From a virus: 52,432 bases of DNA. How positions within the stretch are numbered: the stretch's first letter is position 1; every line of letters starts with the position of its first letter. The DNA is taken from IMG/VR virus record IMGVR_UViG_3300047586_000094, positions 1 to 52,432 of that record; one strand, written 5' to 3'. The notes beneath the pieces were generated by a model, which worked only from the letters and a program-made list of their open reading frames with translations, was not told the origin of the DNA and did no database searches. Positions 1 to 8,198 of the stretch are shown in pieces. The position numbers and the translations under genes are program-made.

Positions 1-141
1 TAAGCAGCATAAGCAGCATAAGCAGCAGCATCAGCAGCATCAGCAGCAGCAGCATCAGCAGCAGCATCAGCAGCATAAGCAGCATAAGCAGCAGTATCAG
101 CATAAGCAGCAGTATCAGCAGCAGCAGCAGCATCAGCATCC
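1..141. repeat. GCA/ATCAGCA trinucleotide microsatellite
   Basis: About 140 bases made almost only of agc-agc-atc and agc-ata units. It is in frame with the minus-strand gene and encodes its Ala/Asp/Tyr tail. Unit number is prone to change by slippage; changes in multiples of three keep the frame. It continues past the left edge of the window. Confidence 0.9.
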
Positions 142-416
142 AATTCTTCTCTTGTGATTTTTCCATTAACATAGTCAAAACAAGCCTGTAAAGCATCTTT
201 ACTTCTTTGATCTCTCATAAGATGTTCAACCTGTTTAGCACACATAGCCTTAGCCATAGTTAATTTCTTGTCATCTACATTTAACCTTTTAGCTAACCAT
301 AGCATCCAATCTCCTCTTTCACAATTCTGCCAAGCAGAAGCACTTGTTTTTTGAGTTTTGACATACTTTCTTGCATCGTAGCAAGCATGTAATCTCTCAA
401 GTTTTGTTGTTTTCAT
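1..416 (-). CDS. Imm-5-like protein with Ala/Asp/Tyr repeat tail (3' end outside window)
   Basis: Read on the minus strand from ATG at 416, this frame stays open to base 1, so the C-terminus is missing. The first ~90 residues resemble the Imm-5 type immunity-protein domain (an N-terminal RGDWMLWLAK-like core, then an alpha-helical segment ending in a GKITREELDA motif). After residue ~95 the protein becomes a monotonous run of Ala with Asp, Tyr and Thr, encoded by GCT/GAT/TAT codons. Such Ala-rich tails are common in this family, which was predicted computationally as immunity proteins to polymorphic toxins; the role in a phage is unknown. It lies 26 bases downstream of the other minus-strand gene. 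Family assignment is from memory of the motif and is moderately sure. Confidence 0.6.
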   Translation of the reverse strand, partial: MKTTKLERLHACYDARKYVKTQKTSASAWQNCERGDWMLWLAKRLNVDDKKLTMAKAMCAKQVEHLMRDQRSKDALQACFDYVNGKITREELDADAAAAADTAAYADTAAYAAYAADAAADAAAADAADAAAYAAYAA

Positions 417-442
417 TTTTCCTAAGTTTTACTTTAATTTGA

Positions 443-661
443 TTATTCCTGAACATCACATTCACCATTGGCAAGTAAATGATCTACTAGAAGATTACAA
501 ACAGCTGGGATATTATTACCAAGCTTAAAAACGTAATTCTGATTGAGGTATCCAACCAGCTCTGCATCTGAGTAGTCAAAAGTAATATGACTAAAATTCT
601 TTGTCATATAATTCTTCAACTCTTCCAAGTCGATTCCAGAGGTAACTTTTAAATTTTTCAT
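443..661 (-). CDS. hypothetical protein, 72 aa
   Basis: Small minus-strand gene ending 26 bases before the Imm-5-like gene, probably co-transcribed with it from the divergent region at 662-1239. The 72-residue product is acidic with no membrane segment or metal motif; it begins MKNLKVTSG and ends with ECDVQE. Not recognised. Confidence 0.55.
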   Translation of the reverse strand: MKNLKVTSGIDLEELKNYMTKNFSHITFDYSDAELVGYLNQNYVFKLGNNIPAVCNLLVDHLLANGECDVQE

Positions 662-1239
662 CGTCGTAAATATTAGTGGGACATTAATTAGTGGGCAACT
701 AAGGAGATTTGATCTCCCAACGCAATATTCTATATAATAATAGGTGTACTCGCGTCCTTTAGTACCCTTAAGCTTTAGATTTGCACTTCTCTCAACTCTA
801 TATGAGTAATTAGTCAGCTACGCTGGATTTTAAAGTCACATCCAGATTTTACATGCTAGCCGGAGCTTCCAAACCGTCTGAGTTTTACGTCTGAGCTTCG
901 AGCTAACCTCCTGGAAGTTCTGCTTCCGTGGGACTACTCCCTGCTCCCTCTGCGTTGGCGTTAATCCTCGTAACGCTCAGTTTCTGGACCGCCTCTGCTT
1001 GAATCTCATTCCAGATTACAATATAAAGATAAGAAATATAAATCAGACGACAATGGATTTTTTATGTTATTTTTTATTTCAGATAAAAAGAATTATAAAA
1101 ACCTCAATTTTAGTGAAATAATTGATTACACATTAATGATTTAGAAGATATTACAAAAAATATTTGAAGAATTGTAGAAGAATCTATACTTCCATCTGAT
1201 TAAATTCTATTAATTTTCCACTTTCAAACCTAAATTACT
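662..1239. other. divergent non-coding region with GC-rich hairpin-dense core
   Basis: No convincing reading frame occurs in these 578 bases, which separate minus-strand genes from the long plus-strand run. Bases ~690-1020 are clearly richer in GC than the flanks and full of inverted repeats: GGAGAT/ATCTCC near 702-716, CTGGAT/ATCCAG (823-845), GGAAG/CTTCC (913-927), GCGTTA/TAACGC (958-976) and TCTGG/CCAGA (983-1015). A short direct repeat CGTCTGAG occurs twice near 876-895. This looks like a structured RNA or a leader, on either strand; I recognise no known RNA family. Bases 1031-1239 are very AT-rich and probably hold the rightward promoter. Confidence 0.4.
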
Positions 1240-1569
1240 GTGGATAATAACTTTAGATGTACAAAATGCAAATTAGAATTTTTAGTTCCACGATACTCCT
1301 TCAAAATTATTAAGAGCATTACCAGTTATTTCATCTCACAAACAGGACAATCTATTCATTGTCCTGTTTGCTTGTCATCCCAGGTAGAAGTAATTCAACA
1401 AAAAACAGATTTAACGACCATTCTATATGGTCGTTTTTCATCTGCCAGTGATGAAGAGAAGAAGAGAATCCTGAAGAAGAGGGCAAAGGAACATAATAAA
1501 AAGACGGAAGAGCAATATCATACTATTGATAAAGAGTTTCGTGGGAAAGTAAATGAAAAACATTACTAA
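1240..1569 (+). CDS. zinc-ribbon-like small protein
   Basis: 109 residues from a GTG start; first gene of the rightward run. An N-terminal CTKC and a later CPVC pair, about 35 residues apart, fit a four-cysteine zinc ribbon, followed by a Lys/Glu-rich helical tail. Probably a small nucleic-acid- or protein-binding factor, but the exact role is unknown. It ends two bases before the next gene, suggesting one transcript. Confidence 0.6.
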   Translation: MDNNFRCTKCKLEFLVPRYSFKIIKSITSYFISQTGQSIHCPVCLSSQVEVIQQKTDLTTILYGRFSSASDEEKKRILKKRAKEHNKKTEEQYHTIDKEFRGKVNEKHY

Positions 1570-1571
1570 CT

Positions 1572-1904
1572 ATGGATAATATATTAAACAGAGAAAATCT
1601 TGACACAATCAGAAAGATTGCAAAAGAATGGGAACCAGGGGTTTTCATTTTTAAACCATTCGATGGTGATTTTGTTTTTTTAGCTGTTGATGAGGTTACG
1701 ATGTATAGTCCATCTGACCATATTCATCACACAACGGTGAAAGGAAAAGATATTTCGTTAGTTGTCAGTCAGCGCTTTGACGCAACAAAATTACAAGGGA
1801 AAAATCCAATATCTACATACATTAATAATATTGAGTATGAAGACGAGTGGGAGGTGCCAGCTGGGGAACGATTCTTGTGGCTTAAAAACAAACAGAGGTT
1901 CTGA
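1572..1904 (+). CDS. hypothetical protein, 110 aa (possibly N-terminal half of a split gene)
   Basis: ATG-started, directly after the zinc-ribbon gene. 110 residues, mixed alpha/beta look, no recognisable motif. It ends at TGA 1902-1904 while the next reading frame, shifted by one base, continues without a clear start codon. It may therefore be the front part of a longer protein broken or controlled by a frameshift, or a genuine separate gene with an overlap. Not recognised. Confidence 0.5.
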   Translation: MDNILNRENLDTIRKIAKEWEPGVFIFKPFDGDFVFLAVDEVTMYSPSDHIHHTTVKGKDISLVVSQRFDATKLQGKNPISTYINNIEYEDEWEVPAGERFLWLKNKQRF

Positions 1905-2463
1905 TTATTTACATGTTGCATTTGTTCGTACAAAACCACCAAAGCGAACAAGAAGAAAAAAGACGGGATCAGATTTAAAAACACTTTATTACTATCGCTA
2001 TGGTAGGTTACAAATTACTCCGGTAGATAATTCAGGAATTGGTCTTTATTTTGGAACATATGTATTTATTAAGAAATATAGTCCGGAAAAAGATCAATTT
2101 TTAATTGAAGATGTTGATGGACAGAAAACATGGACAGATTTTATAGTACCAATAAAACCCTCAATCGAGGGAATACCTTTATATTATACCTGCTTTGAAT
2201 TTTTAGCCAGACAAAAATATCGTGCCGGACATCAAGTCTGTTATAGAACTAAAAATGGTTTTGCTTTTCTCCGGACAGAACATCAGGTATGTGATGGTGA
2301 ATATAATCTATTTAAAAATGGCTCGTTAAATATTGATAATATTCCCAAGTGTTATAATTTTGCTTTGGGATATTCTGAGAATGAATCTATTCCAACGGAA
2401 ATAATGGGAGTGTGTTGTCAACAAGCTACTAATTCTAACAGTATATATGATGAAACAACTTAA
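1837..2463 (+). CDS. hypothetical protein, start uncertain (possible frameshift continuation)
   Basis: The frame is open from 1762 to 2463. I chose ATG 1837 over ATG 1762 to reduce the overlap with the preceding gene, but the sequence between 1837 and ~1905 reads poorly as protein, and convincing protein starts only near 1903 (SDYLHVAFV onward, then a basic RTKPPKRTRRKK patch). A +1 shift near 1885-1903 would join it to the upstream 110-residue frame. The C-terminal part has several cysteines (VCCQQ near the end). Function unknown. Confidence 0.45.
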   Translation: MKTSGRCQLGNDSCGLKTNRGSDYLHVAFVRTKPPKRTRRKKTGSDLKTLYYYRYGRLQITPVDNSGIGLYFGTYVFIKKYSPEKDQFLIEDVDGQKTWTDFIVPIKPSIEGIPLYYTCFEFLARQKYRAGHQVCYRTKNGFAFLRTEHQVCDGEYNLFKNGSLNIDNIPKCYNFALGYSENESIPTEIMGVCCQQATNSNSIYDETT

Positions 2464-2839
2464 ATTGTATGTTCCAGTGGTTATTTCTGGAATTGCTAAG
2501 GTTAAAAAAACCTATAAATTTATTTTAGTAGGAGTTCATAACACAACTCTTATTCGTAATCAATGTCCAACACCAAAAGATATTGGTGAACATTTAATGG
2601 CACAGAGAATGCTCACAGCTAATGGTGGAGTATATACATCCATAAAGATAAATGTCTCCCTGGAAGAATATCAAGCTATGTGTCAGGAGATATCTCGAAA
2701 GATTGGACGGAGGTTTACTCCATCGGTGATTGATATTATATTTCAATTAGGTCAGAAACCCATTATTCAGATTATTGGACCATCAATTCAAAAGAAACTG
2801 GAAATTTCAGTAGAAGAAAAACAAAAAGTAATTGTATAA
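2447..2839 (+). CDS. hypothetical protein, 130 aa
   Basis: Starts at ATGATG 2447 or 2450, overlapping the previous gene by about 14-17 bases. The product looks globular, with an alternating strand/helix pattern and a polar C-terminus (EEKQKVIV). No membrane segment, no metal motif. Not recognised; part of the small-gene run. Confidence 0.55.
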   Translation: MMKQLKLYVPVVISGIAKVKKTYKFILVGVHNTTLIRNQCPTPKDIGEHLMAQRMLTANGGVYTSIKINVSLEEYQAMCQEISRKIGRRFTPSVIDIIFQLGQKPIIQIIGPSIQKKLEISVEEKQKVIV

Positions 2840-2847
2840 TATAAAAT

Positions 2848-3042
2848 ATGAATATGTGGTCAGCAATATCAAGAGCTAAAAAGAATATCGTCCTGGAACA
2901 TATTACTATTTTGGAAGATAGTATTATAACTATAACAAAAGGTGTGAAGGAGAAATATGCTTTATGGTATAAAGAGGGAACATTTGATATTTCTCCGGAG
3001 TGTGTTGATGAAGAATATCTTAAAATTATATCCAAAGAATGA
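2848..3042 (+). CDS. hypothetical protein, 64 aa
   Basis: Short frame that ends by overlapping the next start codon by four bases (ATGA type), typical of coupled phage genes. No motif seen. A TATAAAATATG leader precedes it. Confidence 0.5.
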   Translation: MNMWSAISRAKKNIVLEHITILEDSIITITKGVKEKYALWYKEGTFDISPECVDEEYLKIISKE

Positions 3043-3320
3043 GAAAGAAATGTGAGTTTTGTGTTCAAAATGTGTGTTATGCCTGGGTTTGTTATTCCGG
3101 TGAAAAATGTGGAGCCAAAGATGAAAAAGGAAATGTGGTGAGAATGGCAAGTATTGAGGAAATAAAGGAACGGGAACGACAATTGGAAAAGAATGCTGGG
3201 CTCACCTCAGAAGAAATTTCCCCTCTACGTGGAAAACATATAGAAAATATGGTTTTGGATGAGGATAAAATCATAACAAAAGCTGATCGTAGAATGCATC
3301 ATAAATATAAAGTGAGATGA
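3039..3320 (+). CDS. cysteine-rich small protein, 93 aa
   Basis: Overlaps the previous gene by four bases. The first 30 residues hold five cysteines (CEFC, CYAWVC, a later KC), suggesting a small metal-binding head. The rest is charged and probably helical (EEIKERERQLEK). Function unknown. Confidence 0.5.
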   Translation: MRKKCEFCVQNVCYAWVCYSGEKCGAKDEKGNVVRMASIEEIKERERQLEKNAGLTSEEISPLRGKHIENMVLDEDKIITKADRRMHHKYKVR

Positions 3321-3490
3321 AAGAGATACTTGAACTTACATGGCCAGTATGGCTGATAGTAGCAATATTGGTAATTTTATTGGTTTGGGATTGGTGGGAA
3401 GATAGAAAGAAACCAACAGGCATTATAACTCCTGACAAGAAATTGTCTGATGAGGAGATAAAAAAGTTTAAGGATTTATGGAATAAATAA
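3317..3490 (+). CDS. small single-pass membrane protein, 57 aa
   Basis: ATGA overlap with the preceding stop. After a short N-terminus, residues ~9-27 form one hydrophobic segment (WPVWLIVAILVILLVWDWW), followed by a basic patch and a charged tail ending in LWNK. This fits a one-span inner-membrane protein with the tail inside. Such small phage membrane proteins can be lysis accessory or superinfection factors, but nothing here decides it. Confidence 0.55.
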   Translation: MKEILELTWPVWLIVAILVILLVWDWWEDRKKPTGIITPDKKLSDEEIKKFKDLWNK

Positions 3491-3497
3491 ATTTATT

Positions 3498-3743
3498 ATG
3501 AAGCAAGATCATTTACAGGACAAATTAGAAGAAACTCTTTACGAGTTTATGGGCAGAACAAGGCACATGGAAGAAGCAAAAAGAATTTTAATGCATCCAA
3601 CAACTTGGGTTGAATTATGTGAAGAAGTTGATGTAACATTTAGAACGAATATTTATTTACTTGATATAAGCAAACCACAATATAGAGGAATAACTATTTA
3701 TCGAACAGAAGATATAAAACAAGGTGAATTTGAAGTTTACTAA
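3498..3743 (+). CDS. hypothetical protein, 81 aa
   Basis: Compact, acidic protein directly after the membrane protein gene. No recognised motif. Its stop is 12 bases before the HTH gene, with which it shares an AAATTTGCT-type leader. Confidence 0.5.
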   Translation: MKQDHLQDKLEETLYEFMGRTRHMEEAKRILMHPTTWVELCEEVDVTFRTNIYLLDISKPQYRGITIYRTEDIKQGEFEVY

Positions 3744-3755
3744 AATAAATTTGCT

Positions 3756-4037
3756 ATGAAAAAAGATGATGAGGTTTTACAGAGACTTGGTAAACGAATA
3801 AAACTTATTCGTACACGCAAAGGAATGTCACAAAAAACATTAGCTAACAGAGTTTGTATTAGCAGGTCATATATTTCCCAGATAGAACAGGGAAATAAGA
3901 ATTGCTCTTGCACTGTTCTTTTTAGAATATTGGAGATTTTGGATATTCGTATTGTTTTATTTGATGGGATATCAAATGATCAGATTGGTAAAATTATGAC
4001 AAACGTCAATGAAATTATTCGAATATTAAAAAAATAA
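3756..4037 (+). CDS. Cro/C1-type helix-turn-helix regulator
   Basis: 93 residues. Residues ~8-62 match the XRE/Cro-C1 fold: a first helix (LGKRIKLIRTRKGMSQ), the helix-turn-helix (SQKTLANRVCISRSYISQIEQG), and further helices ending in LEILDIRI. The conserved Gln, Ala, Ser-x-x-Ile-x-x-x-Glu-x-Gly pattern is present, so DNA binding is expected. It probably controls phage transcription, possibly its own run or the divergent region. The short C-terminal extension has no sensor domain. Confidence 0.85.
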   Translation: MKKDDEVLQRLGKRIKLIRTRKGMSQKTLANRVCISRSYISQIEQGNKNCSCTVLFRILEILDIRIVLFDGISNDQIGKIMTNVNEIIRILKK

Positions 4038-4120
4038 TGGAAAAATATGGAATAACTGAAGAAATGGTTAATACTTATATTAAATCATTTCAATTTAAAG
4101 ACAAATTTGTTAACGAATAA
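4037..4120 (+). CDS. micro-ORF, 27 aa
   Basis: TAATG overlap with the stop of the regulator gene; encodes MEKYGITEEMVNTYIKSFQF and six further residues. The tight coupling and position in the run favour a real gene, but the size makes this uncertain. Confidence 0.35.
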   Translation: MEKYGITEEMVNTYIKSFQFKDKFVNE

Positions 4121-4135
4121 CGATATAAAGAAAAA

Positions 4136-5269
4136 ATGGATAGAACAAAACCACCGAAGGTTATAATAGATAAAGACGGATGGATGCAAGTACAGATTGA
4201 AGAAGACTTCTTAATACCAGTAGACGTCAGAGATCAAACAGCTTTCTTGAACAGGGAGAAAATAATGAGATATATCAATAATCATCCAGAAAGGATGTAT
4301 CACTATATGGTTGGTGACCAGGAGTTTACAGTTGATTGTAAGTGTAGTGAGTATCTCATTCGAAAACTAATGACTGATAAAGGAGGATTAGAAGAAGATA
4401 TAATACTAGCACAAGAGATAGGACATCAACTTCGATATTTCTATGGTAAGTTAACACAACAGACCAAACTAGCATTCGCGGGTAAATCACAAGCTGGTGG
4501 AGTGCTCGAAGCCAAGGCAGATGAACTGCTCGATTTGTTTGGTTCACTCCATTCTATTGAAGATGTTTGCAGGATAGTAGTTGAACAATGGGGGTTTCAC
4601 GTTCATCCAAATACCATAAGATCATTCTATACCAGGAACTTAAAGGAGATTGAACGACTTAGGGATCAATATGCTGCTGATTATTCTGATGTAGCCTTGA
4701 CGAAGAAACGTGCTCGAATGGATAAATTGTCCATAATTTTTTATACTTATTTTAATAAGTGGTACAAAAATCCTCAGTTGGATTATGCTAATATGTTATT
4801 GAAGTTACTTGAACAGATTAGAAAAGAAGCAGAAGGTGAAATAGTTAATGTGAATGTTCAAGGACAAATCAATATCGATTTAACCTTGGAAGTGAACAAA
4901 ACACTTTATGAAGCATATAAACGTGTGCCGGTTAATAATCTTATCTTGGCAATGGTGGCAGCAAAGAAGGGGATAGACCCAACAAAGTTAATGACTCAGT
5001 TAACGAGCTCTTATTATAAATCTCTGACGGGTTTTGGCACTTATAAACCAGAAGAGGAATTGGTGCATCCGGTTGATTTAACATATAACTGGAATGAGAT
5101 TGAACGTAAGCATCGGACAAAAGATAAATCGATTATAATTGAAGAGGCTCAAATCGTGGAATCAACTGGAAGTTTAAAATCAGATGCTGAAGTAAATACG
5201 ATGAAAAATAAACTTCTTGAACTTCTTGATAAAGATCGTTCAGTTAATAGTAAAAGAATAACGAAATAA
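4136..5269 (+). CDS. possible terminase small subunit / DNA-binding protein
   Basis: 377 residues, soluble and largely helical. Residues ~140-180 (SIEDVCRIVVEQWGFHVHPNT and following) look like a helix-turn-helix similar to those of small terminases, followed by long helices that could oligomerise, then a conserved-looking block around residues 235-300. Size and its place ahead of the structural genes fit a DNA-recognition subunit, but the large terminase is not next to it, so the call is tentative. A plain DNA-binding protein is the alternative. Confidence 0.35.
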   Translation: MDRTKPPKVIIDKDGWMQVQIEEDFLIPVDVRDQTAFLNREKIMRYINNHPERMYHYMVGDQEFTVDCKCSEYLIRKLMTDKGGLEEDIILAQEIGHQLRYFYGKLTQQTKLAFAGKSQAGGVLEAKADELLDLFGSLHSIEDVCRIVVEQWGFHVHPNTIRSFYTRNLKEIERLRDQYAADYSDVALTKKRARMDKLSIIFYTYFNKWYKNPQLDYANMLLKLLEQIRKEAEGEIVNVNVQGQINIDLTLEVNKTLYEAYKRVPVNNLILAMVAAKKGIDPTKLMTQLTSSYYKSLTGFGTYKPEEELVHPVDLTYNWNEIERKHRTKDKSIIIEEAQIVESTGSLKSDAEVNTMKNKLLELLDKDRSVNSKRITK

Positions 5270-5327
5270 TTTGTATAATAGTGATAAAACTATTATTTTC
5301 TTCTTTTAAAAATTAATCCCCAAAGCT

Positions 5328-6065
5328 ATGAAAGACATAAATAATAACGAGATGTTTCGCAAAGTTTGGATTAAATCTGAAGCAGACTTGCCTAAAAATG
5401 CCGATAGCTATTTTTCTCAGCACGGACACGCTTTACCAGAAGCTATATTTGCCTATCGTAAGTTTGATCCTGATGACCCACAATTAATGGCGATATGGTT
5501 ACACTCTATTGATTGGTATCTTCAGCCCCTCCCCGCCCCAGAATCAAGCGAGGTAACAGATGAGAAAGACAATAAAGATAAAACAAAGGTTTATATTAGT
5601 CCATCAAAAGAACAGATAATTGCATTTGTAAATAATACATGGACTGCATTTTATAGACACGACATAGTTTGTAAAATAGAAGATTCTCTTTTCAATCAAT
5701 CCCAAGGCAGGGGAGTGAGGGAAGAGATTGAGAAAGTAAAAATAAATGCTATATCACGATCATTATCTATGCTAACTCCTGGTGAGTTAAATAAGATTGT
5801 TCAAATAGCCTTAAATGTTGCTTGGGAGGGGAGTGGTCACTTATTAAAAAATAAGGTAGAGTGGCATGAATGTAGATTTTGTCATATATATACAAATATT
5901 CCTGATTCAGAATGTGGGTATAAAAATACACCATCAAATAGCGAACTCTTAAAGAAGATGGAAGAATCAAAAGAATCAAAAGAAGAGTTTCAACTAAATA
6001 AACTTGATGAATGGATTCACCTTATCTCTTCTCCCGCAAAAGCAAATAATAAAAAAATAAACTAA
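5328..6065 (+). CDS. hypothetical protein, 245 aa
   Basis: Starts after a CCCCAAAGCT leader that also precedes the gene at 6359. The N-terminal 60 residues look like a fold with conserved Trp and Pro (DPQLMAIWLHSIDWYLQPLP), followed by a polar linker, a helical middle and a Cys-x-x-Cys near residue 184. Not recognised. Confidence 0.55.
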   Translation: MKDINNNEMFRKVWIKSEADLPKNADSYFSQHGHALPEAIFAYRKFDPDDPQLMAIWLHSIDWYLQPLPAPESSEVTDEKDNKDKTKVYISPSKEQIIAFVNNTWTAFYRHDIVCKIEDSLFNQSQGRGVREEIEKVKINAISRSLSMLTPGELNKIVQIALNVAWEGSGHLLKNKVEWHECRFCHIYTNIPDSECGYKNTPSNSELLKKMEESKESKEEFQLNKLDEWIHLISSPAKANNKKIN

Positions 6066-6076
6066 ATAATACGATA

Positions 6077-6331
6077 ATGGAAAAGAAAATTTATTTGTGT
6101 GAAAATTGTAAAAAAGTAGCTGAAAGTGTAAAAGAATTAAGAAGAGATAACTGGCTACAAATTAACGGAGATATTACACATGGTATAAGCATTTGGTTAG
6201 ATAAACCACGGAAACATAAAGAAGGTGTATCTGATTCATTTATGATTACTATTGGATGGCAAAACAGAGAATATCATTTTTGTTCTATTAAATGTCTTGT
6301 AAAGCTACTTAAAGGTAATGAAAGTATATAA
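6077..6331 (+). CDS. small protein with paired cysteines, 84 aa
   Basis: N-terminal CENC and C-terminal HFCSIKC could form one zinc site. A central beta-rich stretch (FMITIGWQNREYHFC) precedes the second pair. Probably a small zinc-binding adaptor; no partner can be named. Confidence 0.55.
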   Translation: MEKKIYLCENCKKVAESVKELRRDNWLQINGDITHGISIWLDKPRKHKEGVSDSFMITIGWQNREYHFCSIKCLVKLLKGNESI

Positions 6332-6358
6332 TTAATAATTAAATAAACCCCCAAAGCA

Positions 6359-7177
6359 ATGGACTACAAGAAAGCGTTTGAAAAGCAAAGAGAGATAATT
6401 AATTTATTGGACATTTGGAAATATCCTATGTCACCGTCAGCATGGAATGAACTTAATAGCCTTCGTGATGAACTTGCTGTATTAGAACAAGAGCAGTCAG
6501 AAAATGAAGAAAGAATTGCTCCCGTCAGAGACAAGGAACTTGAAGATATATTAATTGATTTTGCTAATTGGTATTTAAGGCTTATAAAAGTTACTTCTGA
6601 TAAAAACGAAAGATTTGAAATTGAAAATAGAGAGATTATTTGGAGTTTTTTGCGAGGTGATGATTATAAACTTTGGTGGGAAAAAGTCGGAGAACAAGGG
6701 CAGCCTGAGAGAAAGAGTGTGGAAGAAATTAATTTAAAACCTAATCATAAATGTAGGTTAGTTGCAAAAGCATGTATGGGACAAGGTAGGGAATGGTGGT
6801 GTGGTGAATTAATAGAGTCTATTAAAGAATATCCATTAGAAACTCATTGTCTTCATTTAAAAACACAATTAAAAGATGTTGTATTCTTATGTAATAAAGC
6901 AGATTTTCAGCAATTACAATTACTAGGCAGAAGTATTACTGGAAAATTAAACGAAAGATGGGTAATTGCAATGTTAAAAGTAGTAAATCCATTACACAGT
7001 GAAGTTGATCAATCTCAGCCTCAAGTGGAACTGACTGATGAGACGATAAGGGATTATGCAGAAAAAAGATTTCCAAGTCTTAATTCAAATGAGGCAGAGA
7101 TATACGAAAAAGGCATGAAGTTTGCCAGAGATTACATGAAAGGAATAATTAAGGGTAATGTAATGAAAAATAAATAA
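6359..7177 (+). CDS. hypothetical protein, 272 aa
   Basis: Shares the CCCCCAAAGCA leader type with the gene at 5328. The N-terminal ~50 residues are helical and the middle looks beta-rich with several Cys, His and Trp. The final ~50 residues (DETIRDYAEKRFPSLNSNEA onward) resemble the short helical tail seen in many Bacteroidota phage proteins. No catalytic motif seen. Confidence 0.55.
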   Translation: MDYKKAFEKQREIINLLDIWKYPMSPSAWNELNSLRDELAVLEQEQSENEERIAPVRDKELEDILIDFANWYLRLIKVTSDKNERFEIENREIIWSFLRGDDYKLWWEKVGEQGQPERKSVEEINLKPNHKCRLVAKACMGQGREWWCGELIESIKEYPLETHCLHLKTQLKDVVFLCNKADFQQLQLLGRSITGKLNERWVIAMLKVVNPLHSEVDQSQPQVELTDETIRDYAEKRFPSLNSNEAEIYEKGMKFARDYMKGIIKGNVMKNK

Positions 7178-7274
7178 ACAAGGGAGGTATTACTCTTGCT
7201 GTCTTGAGGAGGATGTTTTGGTATATTTTATTTTTAACTAAAATTTATTAATTTTAATATCAAATTCGAATATT

Positions 7275-7529
7275 ATGAAAAGAGATAATGATAGACGAGA
7301 TAAAATCTATATTGAACGAAGAGGAATAAAGAATGCAGGTACTGGAGCAATAAAGGTTTATCTAAATCATGTGCTTCAATGGTGTCAGGATCAAAAAATG
7401 TCTGATGATGAGATTAAGGAGTTGGATAAACAAATTAATGTAGCTATTATGACTAGCAAGACAATATTTATGAATATTGTTATGCCTCGTATTCAAAAAC
7501 ATATAAAAGAACTTCCTGATGATCATTAA
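7275..7529 (+). CDS. hypothetical protein, 84 aa
   Basis: Follows a ~97-base AT-rich gap that may contain a promoter. Basic N-terminus, then two or three amphipathic helices. It overlaps the next start by 11 bases, so it may open the glycan-modification operon. Not recognised. Confidence 0.5.
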   Translation: MKRDNDRRDKIYIERRGIKNAGTGAIKVYLNHVLQWCQDQKMSDDEIKELDKQINVAIMTSKTIFMNIVMPRIQKHIKELPDDH

Positions 7530-8154
7530 AGGCTTTTGGCATATTTATCTTATTAATCACTGGTACACAATAGTGACTGATCAATTGAGAATACTCCTGA
7601 CATCAGGCTTATATGATAGGTGTGAGGAAATCAATATTGGTTGTATTGAACCAGAGCAGGCTATACAATCAATGTATCTTCGAAAGATGTTTACAGAACA
7701 ATATCCAAAGTTAAAAATCAGATACATTTCAACTATTCCTACAGATTACGAATTTAAGACCCTGAAGCTTATTGAAGAAGATAGGTCAGATTATGTAGGA
7801 TTCTATTTTCACACTAAAGCAGTAACTAAACCCGGAGATACAATACAAAATCACTGGCGAGCCTGGTTGAATGAAGCAATTCTTAATCAATGGGATGAGC
7901 ATTATCATCATGTTAATGATAGTGGATATGATGTATCATCAGTTAATCATTGTCTGTCACCTCAGCATCCGGAACACTTCAGTGGTAATTTCTGGTGGTT
8001 CAATCGGGAGTATATCAAGAGACTACCAAAAGTGGATTCTTTAAATCATCAGAATCGTTGGACTGCTGAACAATGGATATGTCAGGGGCATGGTCGATAT
8101 TATTCGACTGAATTTATGGAGCCTGGAAGAGATATATTTTTGATGAAAAAGTAA
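7519..8154 (+). CDS. glycosyltransferase-like protein
   Basis: 211 residues. The C-terminal half carries a HFSGNFWWFNREYIKRLP motif, then a conserved Arg and AEQWIC, a pattern I associate with virus and bacterial glycosyltransferases that decorate surface polymers. The middle part (DYVGFYFHTKAVT) fits a nucleotide-sugar fold. It opens a run of five sugar- and methyl-transferase genes, so a role in making or altering a glycan on virion or host is likely. Donor and acceptor cannot be read from the sequence. Confidence 0.6.
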   Translation: MIIKGFWHIYLINHWYTIVTDQLRILLTSGLYDRCEEINIGCIEPEQAIQSMYLRKMFTEQYPKLKIRYISTIPTDYEFKTLKLIEEDRSDYVGFYFHTKAVTKPGDTIQNHWRAWLNEAILNQWDEHYHHVNDSGYDVSSVNHCLSPQHPEHFSGNFWWFNREYIKRLPKVDSLNHQNRWTAEQWICQGHGRYYSTEFMEPGRDIFLMKK

Positions 8155-8198
8155 AATTATTGTATAATAATACAATAGTTAACTTAAAATTTGAAAGT

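Noticed and set aside
1-141. CRISPR-like or tandem repeat array
   Set aside because: No spacers or constant repeat length; it is a triplet microsatellite inside a coding frame.
662-1030. tRNA or RNase P RNA in the GC-rich block
   Set aside because: No T-arm/anticodon pattern and no conserved RNase P core seen on either strand.
2772-3274. Minus-strand frames rich in Phe/Ser/His
   Set aside because: Shadows of plus-strand AT-rich coding sequence without coupled context or protein-like composition.
8160-8198. TTG start for the small gene at 8199
   Set aside because: The stretch lies in an inverted repeat that looks regulatory; ATG 8199 is the better start.
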